NCBI GenBank assembly: GCA_022749755.1
Contig: CM040449.1
Coordinates: 13,736,363 to 13,800,362 of the forward strand
Origin: Azadirachta indica
Taxonomy: Eukaryota; Streptophyta; Magnoliopsida; Sapindales; Meliaceae
DNA length: 64,000 bases
Reading direction: 5' to 3'
The notes under the pieces were generated by a model. The model had not been told where the DNA came from. It saw only the letters and a list, made by a program, of their open reading frames with translations, and ran no database searches. Both the position numbers and the translations under genes were made by a program. Below are positions 36,045 through 48,623 of this stretch, piece after piece; positions within the stretch are counted from its first letter, which is position 1; each line of letters begins with the position of its first letter.

Positions 36045-37305
36045 CATTAAAAATTTAAACATTTATTATATTCAAGTTTTAAAATATTAAAAACACCTAA
36101 AAATATAATTAAAAAATAAAAATGAAAAAATCGAATTAAATCGATTTAATTGGGAACAATATATTATTATTTTTTTAATTCTAAATTTTTTAAAAATAAA
36201 AAATTTCAAGTTAGTTTGCTTCTCAATCTAATGGAAATCAAACTCCATCAAAACCATGCCAATATCGTAAGTAAAATACGAGTTCGATGTAATAATTTTG
36301 GTTGACTGGGAAAAAAGGAAAATATTGGAATGCATTTACTTGTTAGTTAAATTAAGATATTTTTAATAAGTTTTCATACAAAAATTAAAACCAAACATCA
36401 ACATATAAATAATTTTATTCTGATTTGAGATGAAAAAATAAACAGACGCTAAGAAAAAATTTTATTATTTTAATTAAATATATTATTTTTCTTATGATGG
36501 ATGTCTTATAAGCTATTATACAGTACAATATTGGACAATAAAATAAACACAATATTGAAATGTAGTGTTAACTTTTAACAAACTCAATATCTTTCTTCTT
36601 TTCTATTTAATAGTGCAATTGCAATAAAATTACTAATGTTATAGATCAATAATCTTGAATGTTCACAGTTGTAATAAATTAAATTTACATAAATTTATGA
36701 TAAATAACGTATGTTCAAAGAAATTTTATAGTTTTATGAAATTATTGAATATAAAGTATAAATAAGAATTTTAGTTATATAAAGTGGGCATTTACATAAT
36801 ACTGTATATTTTATGTTTTTAAAGTTACATAGAAATATAATAATTGTAACATATACTAAAAGAATCATTGTCACTATGCTAGGAAAATAATCCAAAATTA
36901 TTTATAATTATTTAAAGTTTAGAAGATATTCTTTTTAGAAAAAACCTGCATATACATAGAATTATGACATAAGAGAAATATATATCAAGCTAATATAGTG
37001 AATAATAAAATACTCACTAATTGATATAATACAATTATATCTCCTTATAAAATTAGTAATAAAATTATGATTATTGATACATAGTACACATTAATTTAAG
37101 ATACAATAAAATAAGCAAAGATCTTATGCTACTTCTAAAAGTTGTTCAAATGTTCCAAACTCTCTCTGTAATAACAAAATCTATTATTATGGACACTTAG
37201 ATCTATACACAAATAAAATTTTTAGAATTAATTCATGCTTAAAACTACCCACTTAAATTATTTAAGTATCATAAACTTAAACCTTCTCGTACACCGGCTA
37301 TTACT
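36045..37305. repeat. segmental duplication, copy 2 (empty MITE site)
   Basis: Collinear with 26690-28615 without the MITE; the pre-insertion sequence TCGATTTAATTGGGAA is at 36141-36156. It stops at CATAAACTTAAACCTTCTCG, where copy 1 also stops matching. Confidence 0.9.
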
Positions 37306-39214
37306 AGTACTCACCAAACTAAAATGCACCCCCATTCAATTCAAGAGTGGAAACAAACTGAAATTCTGATTTAGGCAATTAGTTACACAATGCTATCCAG
37401 ACATATTCCCCTCATTTTTATTTTTGTAAACAAATAGAACCCATATTTCAAAATAAGAGCAAAATAGAAAGTTATGATAAATAATCACAAAGAGCAAGAG
37501 AAATGTCCAATCAAACTTTGAATGAATTATGTCCCCATAGTAATTAACTAGTATACTGACAGAGCAAAGAGTGTATAATTGCATGGCATAATAGAAGAAC
37601 ATTTAGACAAAGATAACACAATGTTCAGAATCATCAAAAGAAAGCACAAGCAAAATCATAAATAATAAAAATTAAAGAACAATTTGTAAGTCTACAGGTT
37701 ATGCAGTTGGGACCAATTAATATTATAGAAACAATGTGAAAAACTGGGGTAACAGCTAAGGTTAGAAATAATGGGGATGAGTATATAGAGTGAGCTCCCA
37801 TCAAGCAAACATAATGAGGGATAAAACAAAAAGTAACTGATCTCCTGAAACATTTTTAAGCTTTATTCCTCATCAGGTCATTCTTTTGATCTTTATTTCA
37901 ATTTACATGGTTGATTATGCAAGCACAATACAAGGAGAAGCTAATTGTGAGCAAAATAATGATAATTTGGAAAGCATAAAATGAAAAAGAAAATAATGGT
38001 ATATTAGGAGCGAAAATTAATTTTCCTATCAAGGGTGCACTCAGTAAAGCAAAAACAGAAGTGCTTTCTATTTACTTAAGAGAGCATTTGATGGTGCCAA
38101 AAGCACCCTCAATTGTATTAAACACCACGAATTCCACAAATAGGAGCAAAATGGCCACTTGGTCGTTCTCTTGCTAACAGCGTATGAAGGTAAGAAATAA
38201 ACACTGAACTTTCTCAAATCTGGGTCAGTATACGGTTTTAATAGTTCATTAATTAACAAGATAATAGGTAATAATTAATGATAAAAATTACAAAATTATT
38301 AATTAACGTACAAAATTATTGCCGCTCCCTTTGAAAAATAAACAAGACAATAGGTTCCAAAGAAAACCCACACCACCATTTAATAATTAACTACAACATT
38401 TAATTCAATGGATTACTTAACTAGAGAGAGACAAAATTCTATAAACAAACAAATTAACATGTTACTATATTATTTTTTAATCCAACAGGCTTTTGTAATT
38501 TTCAGAGAGACAAAATTCACAGAAATTTCTTAAAAAAGCCCGCACCATCATTTTGATTGCTAGACATACAAGTATCAATTAACTACAATATTTTATTTTA
38601 ACAAATAAACCAATAAAATAGAATGAAAAATTAATCTCACTTTAATTGATGTTAAAAATTCTTTAACTAAAAAGACGAGTATAAGATTTGACCATAGTAA
38701 TTGTAAGAGAAAAGCTTACTATTTACTGAAATTAACTTACAGAGAAGTTTGAGACTGACTAAAAATCAAAAGAAAATAAAAAAAAACCATCAAATTTATT
38801 GAAGTTGACTAAAAGTCAACAGAAACCCGTCAAAACTTGTATAACTGGTAAATTAAAAAATATTTTCAAAATTAACTTAATATTTTAAAATAAGAATGAT
38901 TATGGACTATTTATTTTATCCAATGGTCTTTCACGTTATCAATACTGAAAATTTTTCTCAATACGATAAAACGACTCTTTTGTATAAATATGAATAAATT
39001 TTATTTTCTTTTTTTATACTCTATTTTTTTATATTTAAAGTAGTAATATTATTTTAAAAGATAATAAAAGAGACCAAAAATTTTGTTTATTTAGAATCAT
39101 TAATTAATTTTCCCGCAGATAAAGAACCAACAATTTGGAAATCAATTACGGAATAGATGGGAACAAAAAAACACAAAAATTTTCGTGTATATATATATAT
39201 ATATATATATATAT
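37306..39214. other. intergenic DNA, no gene seen
   Basis: No protein similarity found. The minus frames at 37393-37602 and 38068-38259 show no domain. A (TA)n run at about 39188-39214 directly precedes the TIR element. Confidence 0.5.
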
Positions 39215-39404
39215 GGAAAATTGATGGATACCCCCCAGACTATGGTTAAACAATAGATATTCTTCTAATGTTTCAAAAACAATAGATACCCTCCTGACGT
39301 TTCTATAAATGACATATACTCCCTGACATTAGTTTGTTGTTAACTTTGAAAGGTCAGTTTACTAAAATAACTCATAATTAAAAGATCTAACCCTAATTTG
39401 ACTT

Positions 39405-39747
39405 GCATTATCCACTCATCTGCCTACCCACCCATCCAAACTCTCAAATAACTCTCCTTTTTTCTCTTTCTCTCTCTCTCTCTCTTCTAATTTTTTTGGT
39501 GGTTTTTTAGAAATGGTGGTGGATTTTTGAGAAATAGTTGTGAAGATGATGAAGTAAGGAATTATAAACAAATGATCAACTTCTATTTGTGATATTAAAC
39601 TTGAGAAATGATGGAATGGTGGAATTTGATGTGAGAAGTTGAAGAAAAGAAAGAGAAATTAAGAAGGAAGAAGAAGACAGAGTAGATAAAGATTTATGTT
39701 TTTATAGCAAAATGACCAAACTCGCATTACCCACTCACCTGCCTACC
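39405..39747 (+). repeat. tandem duplication (about 320 bp) inside the TIR element
   Basis: GCATTATCCACTCATCTGCC at 39405 recurs as GCATTACCCACTCACCTGCC at 39724, and the rest of the second copy continues on the far side of the gypsy insertion at 57379-57700 (CTTCTAATTTTTTTGGTGG in both). The insertion is therefore in the second copy, so the duplication is older. Confidence 0.8.
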
Positions 39748-40579
39748 TGATGCGAACCTCGCCGATAACATGACAAAACTCAACACCAAATATGGTAACA
39801 AATCCCAACATTTTCCTAAGATGTAAATTTATTAAGTCTTGACCTGATACCTATCTAAATAAGAATTAAGACTACGGTTGCTCAAACGCTACACCAAGAA
39901 TTCTTAAGAACTACTTAAAAATTTAAATGATAAGTTTGATTGTTTTTTAATGCCATGAGAAATTAAACTTGATAGGTTCAAGAATAAGAAATTGAAAGGA
40001 ATAATTCAACACTCAAATTGCTTGTTTTATTTCATAAATGAAGGCCTGTTTATAGGCAAATACAAAGAGAAAATGTCAAAAGTTAGGCCAACAACCTTAT
40101 CTAATAATTTAACAAACTAATATAAACTTTATGATTTTTGAAAATACAAATTTCAAACATAACAATGTAAGCAATGACATTATGCGTATATGACATAAGT
40201 AATGACGTTGTACATATTTTGATGTAAGCAATGATATCATACGTGTATGATATAAGTGATTACATCATTTAAAATTCTTAAAATTATACAAATAAACTAC
40301 AATTTTTGGACATTTCTATATTAATTTTCTTGGACTCCGATCGCTAGAATGATGTTCAACGAGCCTAATTCTTCACGTCGTGTATCTTGAATTGTATTTC
40401 AATATCATATCTTTTTAATTAGTCCATTTAAGGTAATTTGCAATTCCTTGACTCTAACTCTTGTGATCGGTCCACATGGCAAGCTTAGTGGATCATATAA
40501 ATACTACAATTAAGTGCCTCCAACCTTATGTATAAGTTTTTTCTCTGGTTTGCATGATTGTGCAACTTCGTTTATATCA
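39748..40579 (-). repeat. outer gypsy 3' LTR (left)
   Basis: Plus-strand text TGATGCGAACCTC...TTTATATCA; aligns with 56541-57373 throughout. On the minus strand a purine tract AAAAAAGAGAGAA (40580-40592) precedes it. Confidence 0.9.
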
Positions 40580-40599
40580 TTCTCTCTTTTTTGAAAAGG

Positions 40600-41341
40600 A
40601 TTTGTCCTCAAATTACTATTTACATCAAAAGGAGATAAGTAAAAAATATTAAGCTTACAGTAACTTCATACTCACCTGTTTGTTCAAGTTGTAGGCATTG
40701 TTAATGATGCGTTCCACTATTCAAAATGTGCCATCACCCCTTGGTAAAAGTTTAGAATGTCTTTGTTCGGGAAAACAATCCTTTATCATATACAACTAAA
40801 CCCAATCTCCTAGTTTAGAGACAACCTTCTTGCATCCCTTATTAACTTACTTGGCATATTGTTCCGTTCGCTGTTCCATGTGTTGCTTTACTTTATCATG
40901 AATCTGCTTAATGAAATCAGCCTTCTTCTTGCCATATAAATTAACGCACTCACTCATAGGTAAAGGAGTTAAATCCAAAGAAGTTAGTAAATTAAAATTA
41001 TAGACTATTTCAAAAAGTGAAAACTTAATTATAAAATGAACACAACGATTATAAGAAAATTCAACATGCGGCAAGCAATCTTCCTAAGTTTTCAAATTCT
41101 TTTGTATAATAGCACGCAACAAAGTAGACAAGGCCTTATTCACTACTTCGGTTTGACCATCTGTTTGTGGGTGACAAGTAGTAAAAAATAATAACCTAGT
41201 TCCCAACTTTCCCCACAATATCTTTTAAAACTAACTCAAAAACTTAGCGTCTCGATCTAAGATAATAATTTTGGGCATGCCATGTAATCTAACAACTTTC
41301 TTGAAAAATAAATTAGCTATATGTGATGCATCATCAGTTTT
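40600..41341 (-). pseudogene. outer gypsy integrase, catalytic core end and C-terminus
   Basis: On the minus strand from 41341: [22 protein letters not shown] (second catalytic Asp near 41245), the TPYHPQTDG-equivalent zone with stops, then VEFSYNRCVH, PFEIVYNFNL-like words, KVKQHMEQRTEQYAK (40847-41074) and a C-terminal beta-domain remnant (KLLPRGDGTF) to about 40600. No chromodomain is recognisable. The upstream part of the same integrase lies beyond the nested insertion, at 52188 and higher. Confidence 0.8.
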
Positions 41342-41346
41342 ATGAC

Positions 41347-42758
41347 TGATGAATGTTTAAAAGTGTAGGTTTATCAAGAGAAATATTATGATTCACACTT
41401 AATAATATTCTTCTATTCCCCAATAATGAAGCATATTCCTTTATATTGAATTGTAAAACCTGAATTAGACTAAATAGTTGGTTTTGCGCAGGTTTCGTAT
41501 AATGAGCGTATCTTTCAATCCAAATTATCAATTGATACAATTCTTGGGCTGTACAAACATAAACTCATCATTTCACAACTTTGTAAGCTAAAAGTTGGAC
41601 CAGTTCGAGCAATTAATGGGACGAAATTGGGCTTCAACAGAACTCAAGCGCATCTTTGAACCAGCCAACATGCTTCTGTATTTGGGCCGTATCTCCTTAA
41701 ATATGTAACAAAAAATTTTATGGTTAAGTGATCTAGAAAGCTGAGAACGGGATCTAAATAGTTTATGTTTTGTACTTTCTCAAATTTCAACTGGTCCATT
41801 ACCAAAAAGAGCTATCATTTTAGAAGGGCGGTGGAGAAATGTGACTTGAATATCTCTGCCTATTTTCAACACAACTCACGGTCTAAAATAGAAATAAGAG
41901 CGAGATATAGACCATTAGAAAGATGAGTCATCCACCTACAACTTTGAAGAAGGATGTTTTACGAAATTCGGTGGTTTTCATGCTCAAAGATATGTTGGAA
42001 GTTGGTAGAGCGTGATTAATTGGAAATTGACCAAATTATATTCACACATGTGGAATGTCTTTTGTTTTACCTATATAAAGGAAGACGTGGAAGTGAGAAA
42101 GGGATCAGTTTTGTTTCCATTTTTATTTTCTTGTTGTAATTTGAACTTCAATTAAATGATGTATTTCTAATTTCGTAATTAGAGCTAAGAGTGAACTTTT
42201 GATGATTTTATAGTTTTGTTTTTTGATCCTTTGTTTTATTCTTCATTGTTAATCTTTTTATTGATTGAGTACTATATTTTGCAAGTGATTTTAAATTGTT
42301 AGAAATCTTGATTCATTGTTAACAAATGGTACATTGAATGCTTGGATATTTTCTACATATCAAGAGTAAGGCAACTTATAATTTTTCATCATCAACTAAA
42401 AGGTAAGTCTTTTGATTTCTTTGTGCTTAAATGTTTTGTTTTCATCATCCAATTAAGATCACTTCTTTTGATTTTTAATTCTATTTTTCTTTAAAAAAAA
42501 AGGATCAAGAATAAATTCTATACAAATCATTAAAATGGATCCCTAATGCCCTAATATATAATAATATTGAATTTAAATGTGACAATAAGCAAATTCACTC
42601 CATTTCTTATAATATTGGAATATTTGGACTTGTAATATTTAGACTTTTGGACTTGTAGACTTAACATAACATATTCTCTATGGACCGACACTCGAACTTC
42701 CGAACTTTATTACTTGAAACAACCTATATTTGGGAGTTACAACCTTTAAGTTATAGCA
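41347..42758 (+). repeat. Athila-like element 5' LTR
   Basis: TGATGAATG...AAGTTATAGCA, 1412 bases. The last 820 or so match the 3' LTR at over 90 per cent by eye. The first 590 bases have no counterpart in the 3' LTR. Confidence 0.85.
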
Positions 42759-42764
42759 AGTTTT

Positions 42765-42783
42765 TGGCGCCGTTGCCGAGAAG
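42765..42783 (+). promoter_or_regulatory. primer binding site, tRNA-Asp type
   Basis: TGGCGCCGTTGCCGAGAAG follows the LTR after six bases. Its first 14 bases are complementary to the 3' end of plant tRNA-Asp(GTC), the usual primer of Athila-like elements. Confidence 0.85.
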
Positions 42784-43124
42784 TACGGTTTGTATAAAGT
42801 TTACTAGTTCTTATTTAATTTTCTTTTACTTACTTTAACCTCTAACTCTAACTCTAATTTTAACATTTTTTTTTATTTACTTGTTGTTATTTATTTTTAT
42901 TGGGAGGCTTAGCCGTCCATTTATATTTACATTATGGTTGGTTCTACATATACAACCTAATTTTTGTTGTTCATTTTGTTCATGGTAAGCTTTGCTACCT
43001 TTCTTAATTTTTTTTTCTATTACGTATTGTGTTGTTATTTTCATTTACAATAATTTTATTAAGAGGAAGGTTATACCACCTCTTTTCTTTTTTATTTGTT
43101 TTATTGTGCTAACATTTTATTTTA

Positions 43125-44968
43125 TTGTATTTTACTTTATTGTGTTTTATTATTATTATTATTTTCATGTTTGGATGGTATCATGATCCTCATTCTCATC
43201 GATTGGTGAAAGGTAATTTTGAAACCTCCTTTGGAAATTTGTTTGATTCATCTTCAAACTCACACACAACTAATACTATGCCTGAAAATGAAAGTATACA
43301 TGGAGAAAATGAAAATCATCATGTTCGAACTATGCGTGAATATTTGCAACCTCCTCGAAATTCATCTCCTTCATGCTTTATTTTTCCGCTTAATGCAAAT
43401 AACTTCAGATTTAAGCCCGGTATGATTCCTTTACTTCCTAATTTCCATGGCTTAGAGTTTGAGAGTCCTTATTTGCATTTGAAAGAATTTGAGGAAGTAT
43501 GTGCCACATTTATAGATCAAACATGTAGTGAAGAAATAATTAAGCTAAAATTGTTTCCTTTTTCTTTAAAAGATAAAGCAAAAACATGGCTTAATTCATT
43601 AAGATCTAAATCTATAGGCACATGACAAGAAATGCAAACCAAGTTTTTAAAGTAATTTTTTCCAATACATAAAACGAATGCTTTCAAGAGACAAATTCAA
43701 AATTTTTGTCAAAAAGGAAATGAAACCTATTTTCAATGTTTGGCAAGATTTAAAAACTTGTTGAATTCATGCCCACACCATGGTTTTGAAAAATGGCGTA
43801 CGATAAGTTTCTTTTATGAAGGGTTAACACTAAAAACAAAACAATTTGTTGAAACAATATGTAATGGTGAATTTTTAGACAAAGACCCAGAAGAAACTTT
43901 AGAGTATTTAGATCATTTAGTTGAGAACTCTCAATCCTGGCAAACCACTAATTCCTCTGAAAATTCAATTAGATCTAATATGACTAGTTCTAGTGGGGGT
44001 AAATATAATTTGAGTCAAAAAGATGATTTAAGTGCTAGAATTACAAATTTAACGAGAAAGTTGAAGCCATGGAATTAAGGAAAGTTAAAGAGGTCAAATC
44101 TGTGCATAATGATGAAATTTGTGAAATTTGTGAAATTTGTGAAGTCATGGGACATTCCACTCAAGATTGTCCAAATATTCCTATTTTCAAAGAAGTGTTG
44201 CATGACCAAGCAAATTCTATGAATTCCTTCAAAAAGCCTTTTTCCTCTAATTCTCCATATTCTGAAACATACAATCCTGAATGGAGAAATCACCCAAATT
44301 TTAGTTGGAAAAATGATAATCATACCCATCTACCACCTCAAAGACCTTCAAATTTTCCACCATACCATTCACCACATTTGAAAACTTTTGAGGAAACGTT
44401 GCAAACATTCATGCAAAGAAAAACAAGCATAAACAATCAAACATCACAAGCCATTAATGATATCAAGAATACACTTTCAACATTGACCTCAGCTTTGCGT
44501 AGTCAAGAGAAAGGTAAATTTCCTGCTCAACCACAACCAAATCCAGCGGGTCAATTTCATGTAAGTGATTCTAACTCAAATGGCACACAACACGAGAATG
44601 CCAACTCCATCACTACTCTCCAAAGTGGTAAGGTCATTGATAAAACCATTTCTTTGAAAGAGATTGAACCTAAAGAATCATCAAAATTAGTGAGTGAGGA
44701 AAGTAATGTTGAACCTAAGATGTGTGATGTTAAAAAATGCCCTATCCCTGCTCCTTTTCCTCAAATATTGCAACCAATTCAAAAGTTGAACCAAAATTCT
44801 GAAATTTTTGAACTTTTTAAGCAAGTCAAAATTAACATTCCTTTGTTAGATGCAATTAAGCAAGTTCCTTCTTATGCCAAATTTTTGAAAGATTTATGCA
44901 CTGTTAAAAGGAAGCTTAATGTTCAAAAGAAAGCATTTTTAACTGAGAATGTTAGTTCGATTATTTAA
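43125..44968 (+). pseudogene. Athila-like gag with Cys-rich knuckle
   Basis: The frame 43125-43625 continues past TGA at 43623 and TAA near 43653 to 44078, then shifts to the frame of 44069. Recognisable words are the gag opening MREYLQPPRNSSPSCF, MIPLLPNFHGLEFE and the capsid segment LKEFEEVCATF. Further on lie a zinc-knuckle-like segment (CEVMGHSTQDCP, about 44143-44178, after a short EIC repeat) and a long Pro/Asn/Ser-rich tail. The true start is uncertain: the first ATGs precede an AT-rich low-complexity reading, so MPENES at about 43279 is a reasonable alternative. It would form the capsid. Confidence 0.8.
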
Positions 44969-45967
44969 CATAACACTCCACCAAAATATAAAGATCCTGG
45001 TTCTCCTACCATTTCTTGTGTAATTGGAAACTTTAGGATAAACCATGCTTTACTTGATCTTGGTGCAAGTGTTAATTTGTTGCCATATTCAGTGTATGAG
45101 CAATTAGATTTAGGTGAGCTTAAACCTACTTCTACAACACTTCAACTTGCTGATCGTTCTGTGAAAATACCACGAGTAATACTTGAAGATATGTTAGTCC
45201 AAGTAGATAAATTTTACTTTCCTGTAGATTTTATTGTCTTAGACACACAACCTATTTCTAGCTCAAGCACCCAAATTTCTGTCATATTAGAACGTCCATT
45301 TCTTGCTACATCTAATGCAATAATCAATTGTAGAAATGGAGTTCTAAAATTATCCTTTGGAAACATGACATTGGAAATGAATGTATTTAATATTTGCAAG
45401 CAACCTAGTGAAAATGATGACATGCATGAAGTTAGTTATATTGAGGAACTCGTTCATGACTACTTTAATGTTTCATCTTTTTCTGACCCCTTGAATGCTT
45501 GTTTAAATAGTTGCAATGATTTCAATTTTGATAAAAATTTTGAAGTGTCTCATATTTATTCTCTTTTAAAATCTTCTCACGTTTTGCAAGTTAATGGATG
45601 GAGATCAAAATTTGAAGACTTACCTCAACGTGCTGATAAACCGATGCCATCAAGTGTTCAACCACCAAAACTTAAATCGAAACCATTACCATCTGACCTC
45701 AAGTATGCTTTCTTGGGTGCTAATGAAACTTTTCCGATGATAATTTCTTCTAAACTCAGTGCTCTTCAAGAATGTAAGTTGCTCGAAATTCTAAGATTGC
45801 ATAAACATGCTTTAGGATGGATAATAGCTGATATAAAAGGAATTAATCCTTTGATTTGCACACATAAGATATATTTGGAAGATAATGCCAAATCATCTAG
45901 ACAAATGCAACGTAGGCTAAATCCTAATATGAAAGAGGTAGTGAGAAATGAAATTCTCAACTTTTAG
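44969..45967 (+). pseudogene. Athila-like protease and linker to reverse transcriptase
   Basis: Continuous with the gag frame of 44069 except for a TAA at 44966. The aspartic-protease motif is LLDLGASVNLLP (about 45050-45085); D-L-G-A is the usual variant in Athila-like elements. The flap/second-lobe zone includes VDFIVLD and ILERPFLAT (45225-45310). The frame ends at TAG 45965, where a one-base shift leads into reverse transcriptase. Confidence 0.8.
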
Positions 45968-47410
45968 ATGTGGGGATCATTTATCCTATTTCTGATAGCA
46001 CATGGGTAAGTTCTACACAAGTTGTACCTAAGAAATCTGGAGTTACTGTAGTCAAAAATGAAAATAATGAATTAATTCCAAGTAGAACAATTATTTGCTG
46101 GAGAATGTGCATTGACTATAGGAAACTCAATTCAATGACTAGAAAAGACCATTTCCCGTTACCATTCATGGATCAAATGTTAGAAAAGGTAGCTGAACAT
46201 GCATTTTATTGTTTCCTAGATGGGTATTCTAGGTATAACCAAATTGAAATTGCACCTGAAGACCAAGAAAAGATCACTTTCACTTGCCCATTTGGAACTT
46301 TTGCATATAGAAGGATGCCATTTGGATTGTGTAATGCACCAACTACATTTCAAAGATGTATGCTTAGTATTTTTAGTGATATAGTTGAACGATTTCTTAA
46401 AATTTTCATGGATGATTTTTCTGTTTTTGGTGATTCATTTGAGGATTGCTTATCTAACTTGGAAAAAGTTTTGATTAGGTGTGAAGAAAAGAATCTTGTG
46501 CTTAATTGTGAAAAATGTTATTTCATGGTCACAAATGGTATTGTGCTTGGTCACATTGTCTCATCAAAAAGAATTGAAGTAGATAAATCTAAAATTGAAT
46601 TAATTGCCAATTTACTTGTTCCTAAGTCTGTTAAAGATGTTAGATCATTTTTAGGACATGCTGGTTTTTATAAGAGATTTATCAAAGATTTTAATGTTAT
46701 ATCAAGACCATTGTGCAATCTCTTATTAAAAGATGCTCTCTTTGAGTGGACTCAGTCATGTCAAGAAGTTTTTGTCAAACTTAAAACCTTGCTAACATCT
46801 GCTCCTATCATGCAGCCTCCAAATTGGACTTTGCCTTTTGAAATCATGTGCAATGCTAGCGATTATACTATTGGAGCTGTTTTAGGACAACGAAAGGACA
46901 AGAAACCCTATGTGATTTACTATGCTAGTAAAACCTTAAATAGTGCTCAAATGAATTATTCTACCACTGAAAAGGAATTACTTGCAGTAGTATTTGCATT
47001 GGATAAATTTGGATCTTATCTTGTTGGCTCACCCATTGTGATTTTTAGTGATCATGCAGCATTAAAATATCTTCTCTCATCCTAAACCTAGATTGATTAG
47101 GTGGATTCTACTATTTCAAGAATTTGATCTCACAATTCAAGACAAAAAATGAGTACAAAATGTGGTTGCTGATCACTTGTCAAGACTTATGTTTGAAGAA
47201 TCGATTGAGACAACACTAATTAATGACAATTTTCCTGATGAGCAACTTTTCAATGTTTCTATTTTACCTTGGTTTGCTGATATTGTCAATTTTCTTGTTA
47301 CAGATCAAATGCCAAATCATTGGAATGCTCAAAATAAAAAGAAATTTTTAAGGGAGGTACGTAATTTTTTTTGGGATGATCCATATCTTTTCAAATATTG
47401 CCCTAACTAA
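45968..47410 (+). pseudogene. Athila-like reverse transcriptase and RNase H
   Basis: An open frame of about 370 codons to 47085 covers the whole polymerase. Motifs in order are QVVPKKSG, MCIDYRKLN, FPLPFMDQMLE, FLDGYSRYNQI, the family Y/F-x-DD box as FMDDFSVFG (46405-46431), KCYFMV, LGHIVS and SFLGHAGFYKRFI. RNase H follows with CNASDYTIGAVLGQ, TEKELLAVVFA and SDHAALKYL. Near 47075 the frame shifts; RNase H ends in LTIQDK and NVVADHLSRL (47160-47190). It is nearly intact and only lightly damaged. Confidence 0.9.
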
Positions 47411-48564
47411 ATTATAAGGAGATGTGTACCTAACAATAAAATTCAAAATATCATTTCTTTTTGTCATTCCAAAGCATGTGGTGGTCATTTTTCTTCAAAA
47501 AAAACTGCTGCGAAAATATTGTAATGTGGATTTTATTGGCTCACCTTCTTTAAAGACACAAATACATTTTGTAAAACATGTGACCGTTATCAAAAATTAG
47601 GTAGAATAACTCGTAGAAACATGATGCCATTAAATCCTATTTTAGTCATTGAAATATTTGATTGTTGGGGTATTAATTTTATGGGTCCTTTTCCATTTTC
47701 TTTTGGGTATCAATACATTTTAGTTGGAGTTGACTACGTTTCAAAATGGGTAAAGGCAATTTCTTGCAAAAATAATGATCATAAAATTGTTTTGAAATTT
47801 TTAAAAGAAAACATTTTTTCCAGATTTGGAGTACCTCGAGCCATAATAAGTGATGGAGGTTTACATTTTTGTAATAAGCCTTTTGAGAATTTAATGAAAA
47901 ACCATGGAATTACACATAAAGTGTCAACCCCTTATCACCCACAAACAAGTGGACAAGTTGAACTTGCCAATAGAGAAATAAAACATATTTTGGAAAAAAC
48001 GATAAACCCGAATCGTAAGGATTGGTCTTTAAGACTAACCGATGCACTTTGGCTTATCGAACTGCTTTTAAATCATCACTTGGCATGTCTCCTTATAGAC
48101 TTGTTTTTGGAAAGGCTTGTCACCTACCAGTGGAATTAGAACATAAAGCTTTTTGGGCCATTAAAATGCTTAATTTTGACTTAGATAAAGCAAGATCATT
48201 GAGAAAACTCCAAATAGATGAACTCGAAGAAATTAGGAATGAAGCATACGAGAATTCTAGAATTTACAAAGAGAAAATGAAGGTGTTTCATGATAAACAT
48301 ATCATTAGAAAATCATTTGAACCTTCACAAAAAGTTCTTTTGTATGATTCAAGACTGCATCTATTTCCTGGCAAATTTCGCTTAAAATGGACAGGTCCTT
48401 TCATTGTTAAGAAGGTTTACCCACATGGCGCTGTTGAAATTGGGAACCCCAAAAATGGTAATGTTTTTAAAGTTAATGGATACCGTTTAAAGCCATTCTT
48501 TGAGAATTTTCTAAGCGAATTAGAGTTTATCACTTTGAATGAACCTATTTACAACACTAGATGA
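47411..48564 (+). pseudogene. Athila-like integrase
   Basis: The HHCC zinc domain lies at about 47455-47600 (CHSKACGGHF, then CKTCDRY) with one TAA between. The catalytic core opens in 47621-48139: D in VDYVSKWV (about 47729), D in ISDGGLHF (about 47850), E in SGQVELANRE (about 47962). A one-base shift near 48050 leads to 48022-48564, with [20 protein letters not shown] and the C-terminal beta domain ([26 protein letters not shown]). All three catalytic acids are present. Confidence 0.88.
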
Positions 48565-48623
48565 TTTTTTTTGTATATACATTACTTGTTTTCTCGTGTT
48601 ATTAATTTTATTGATTCCATTGT

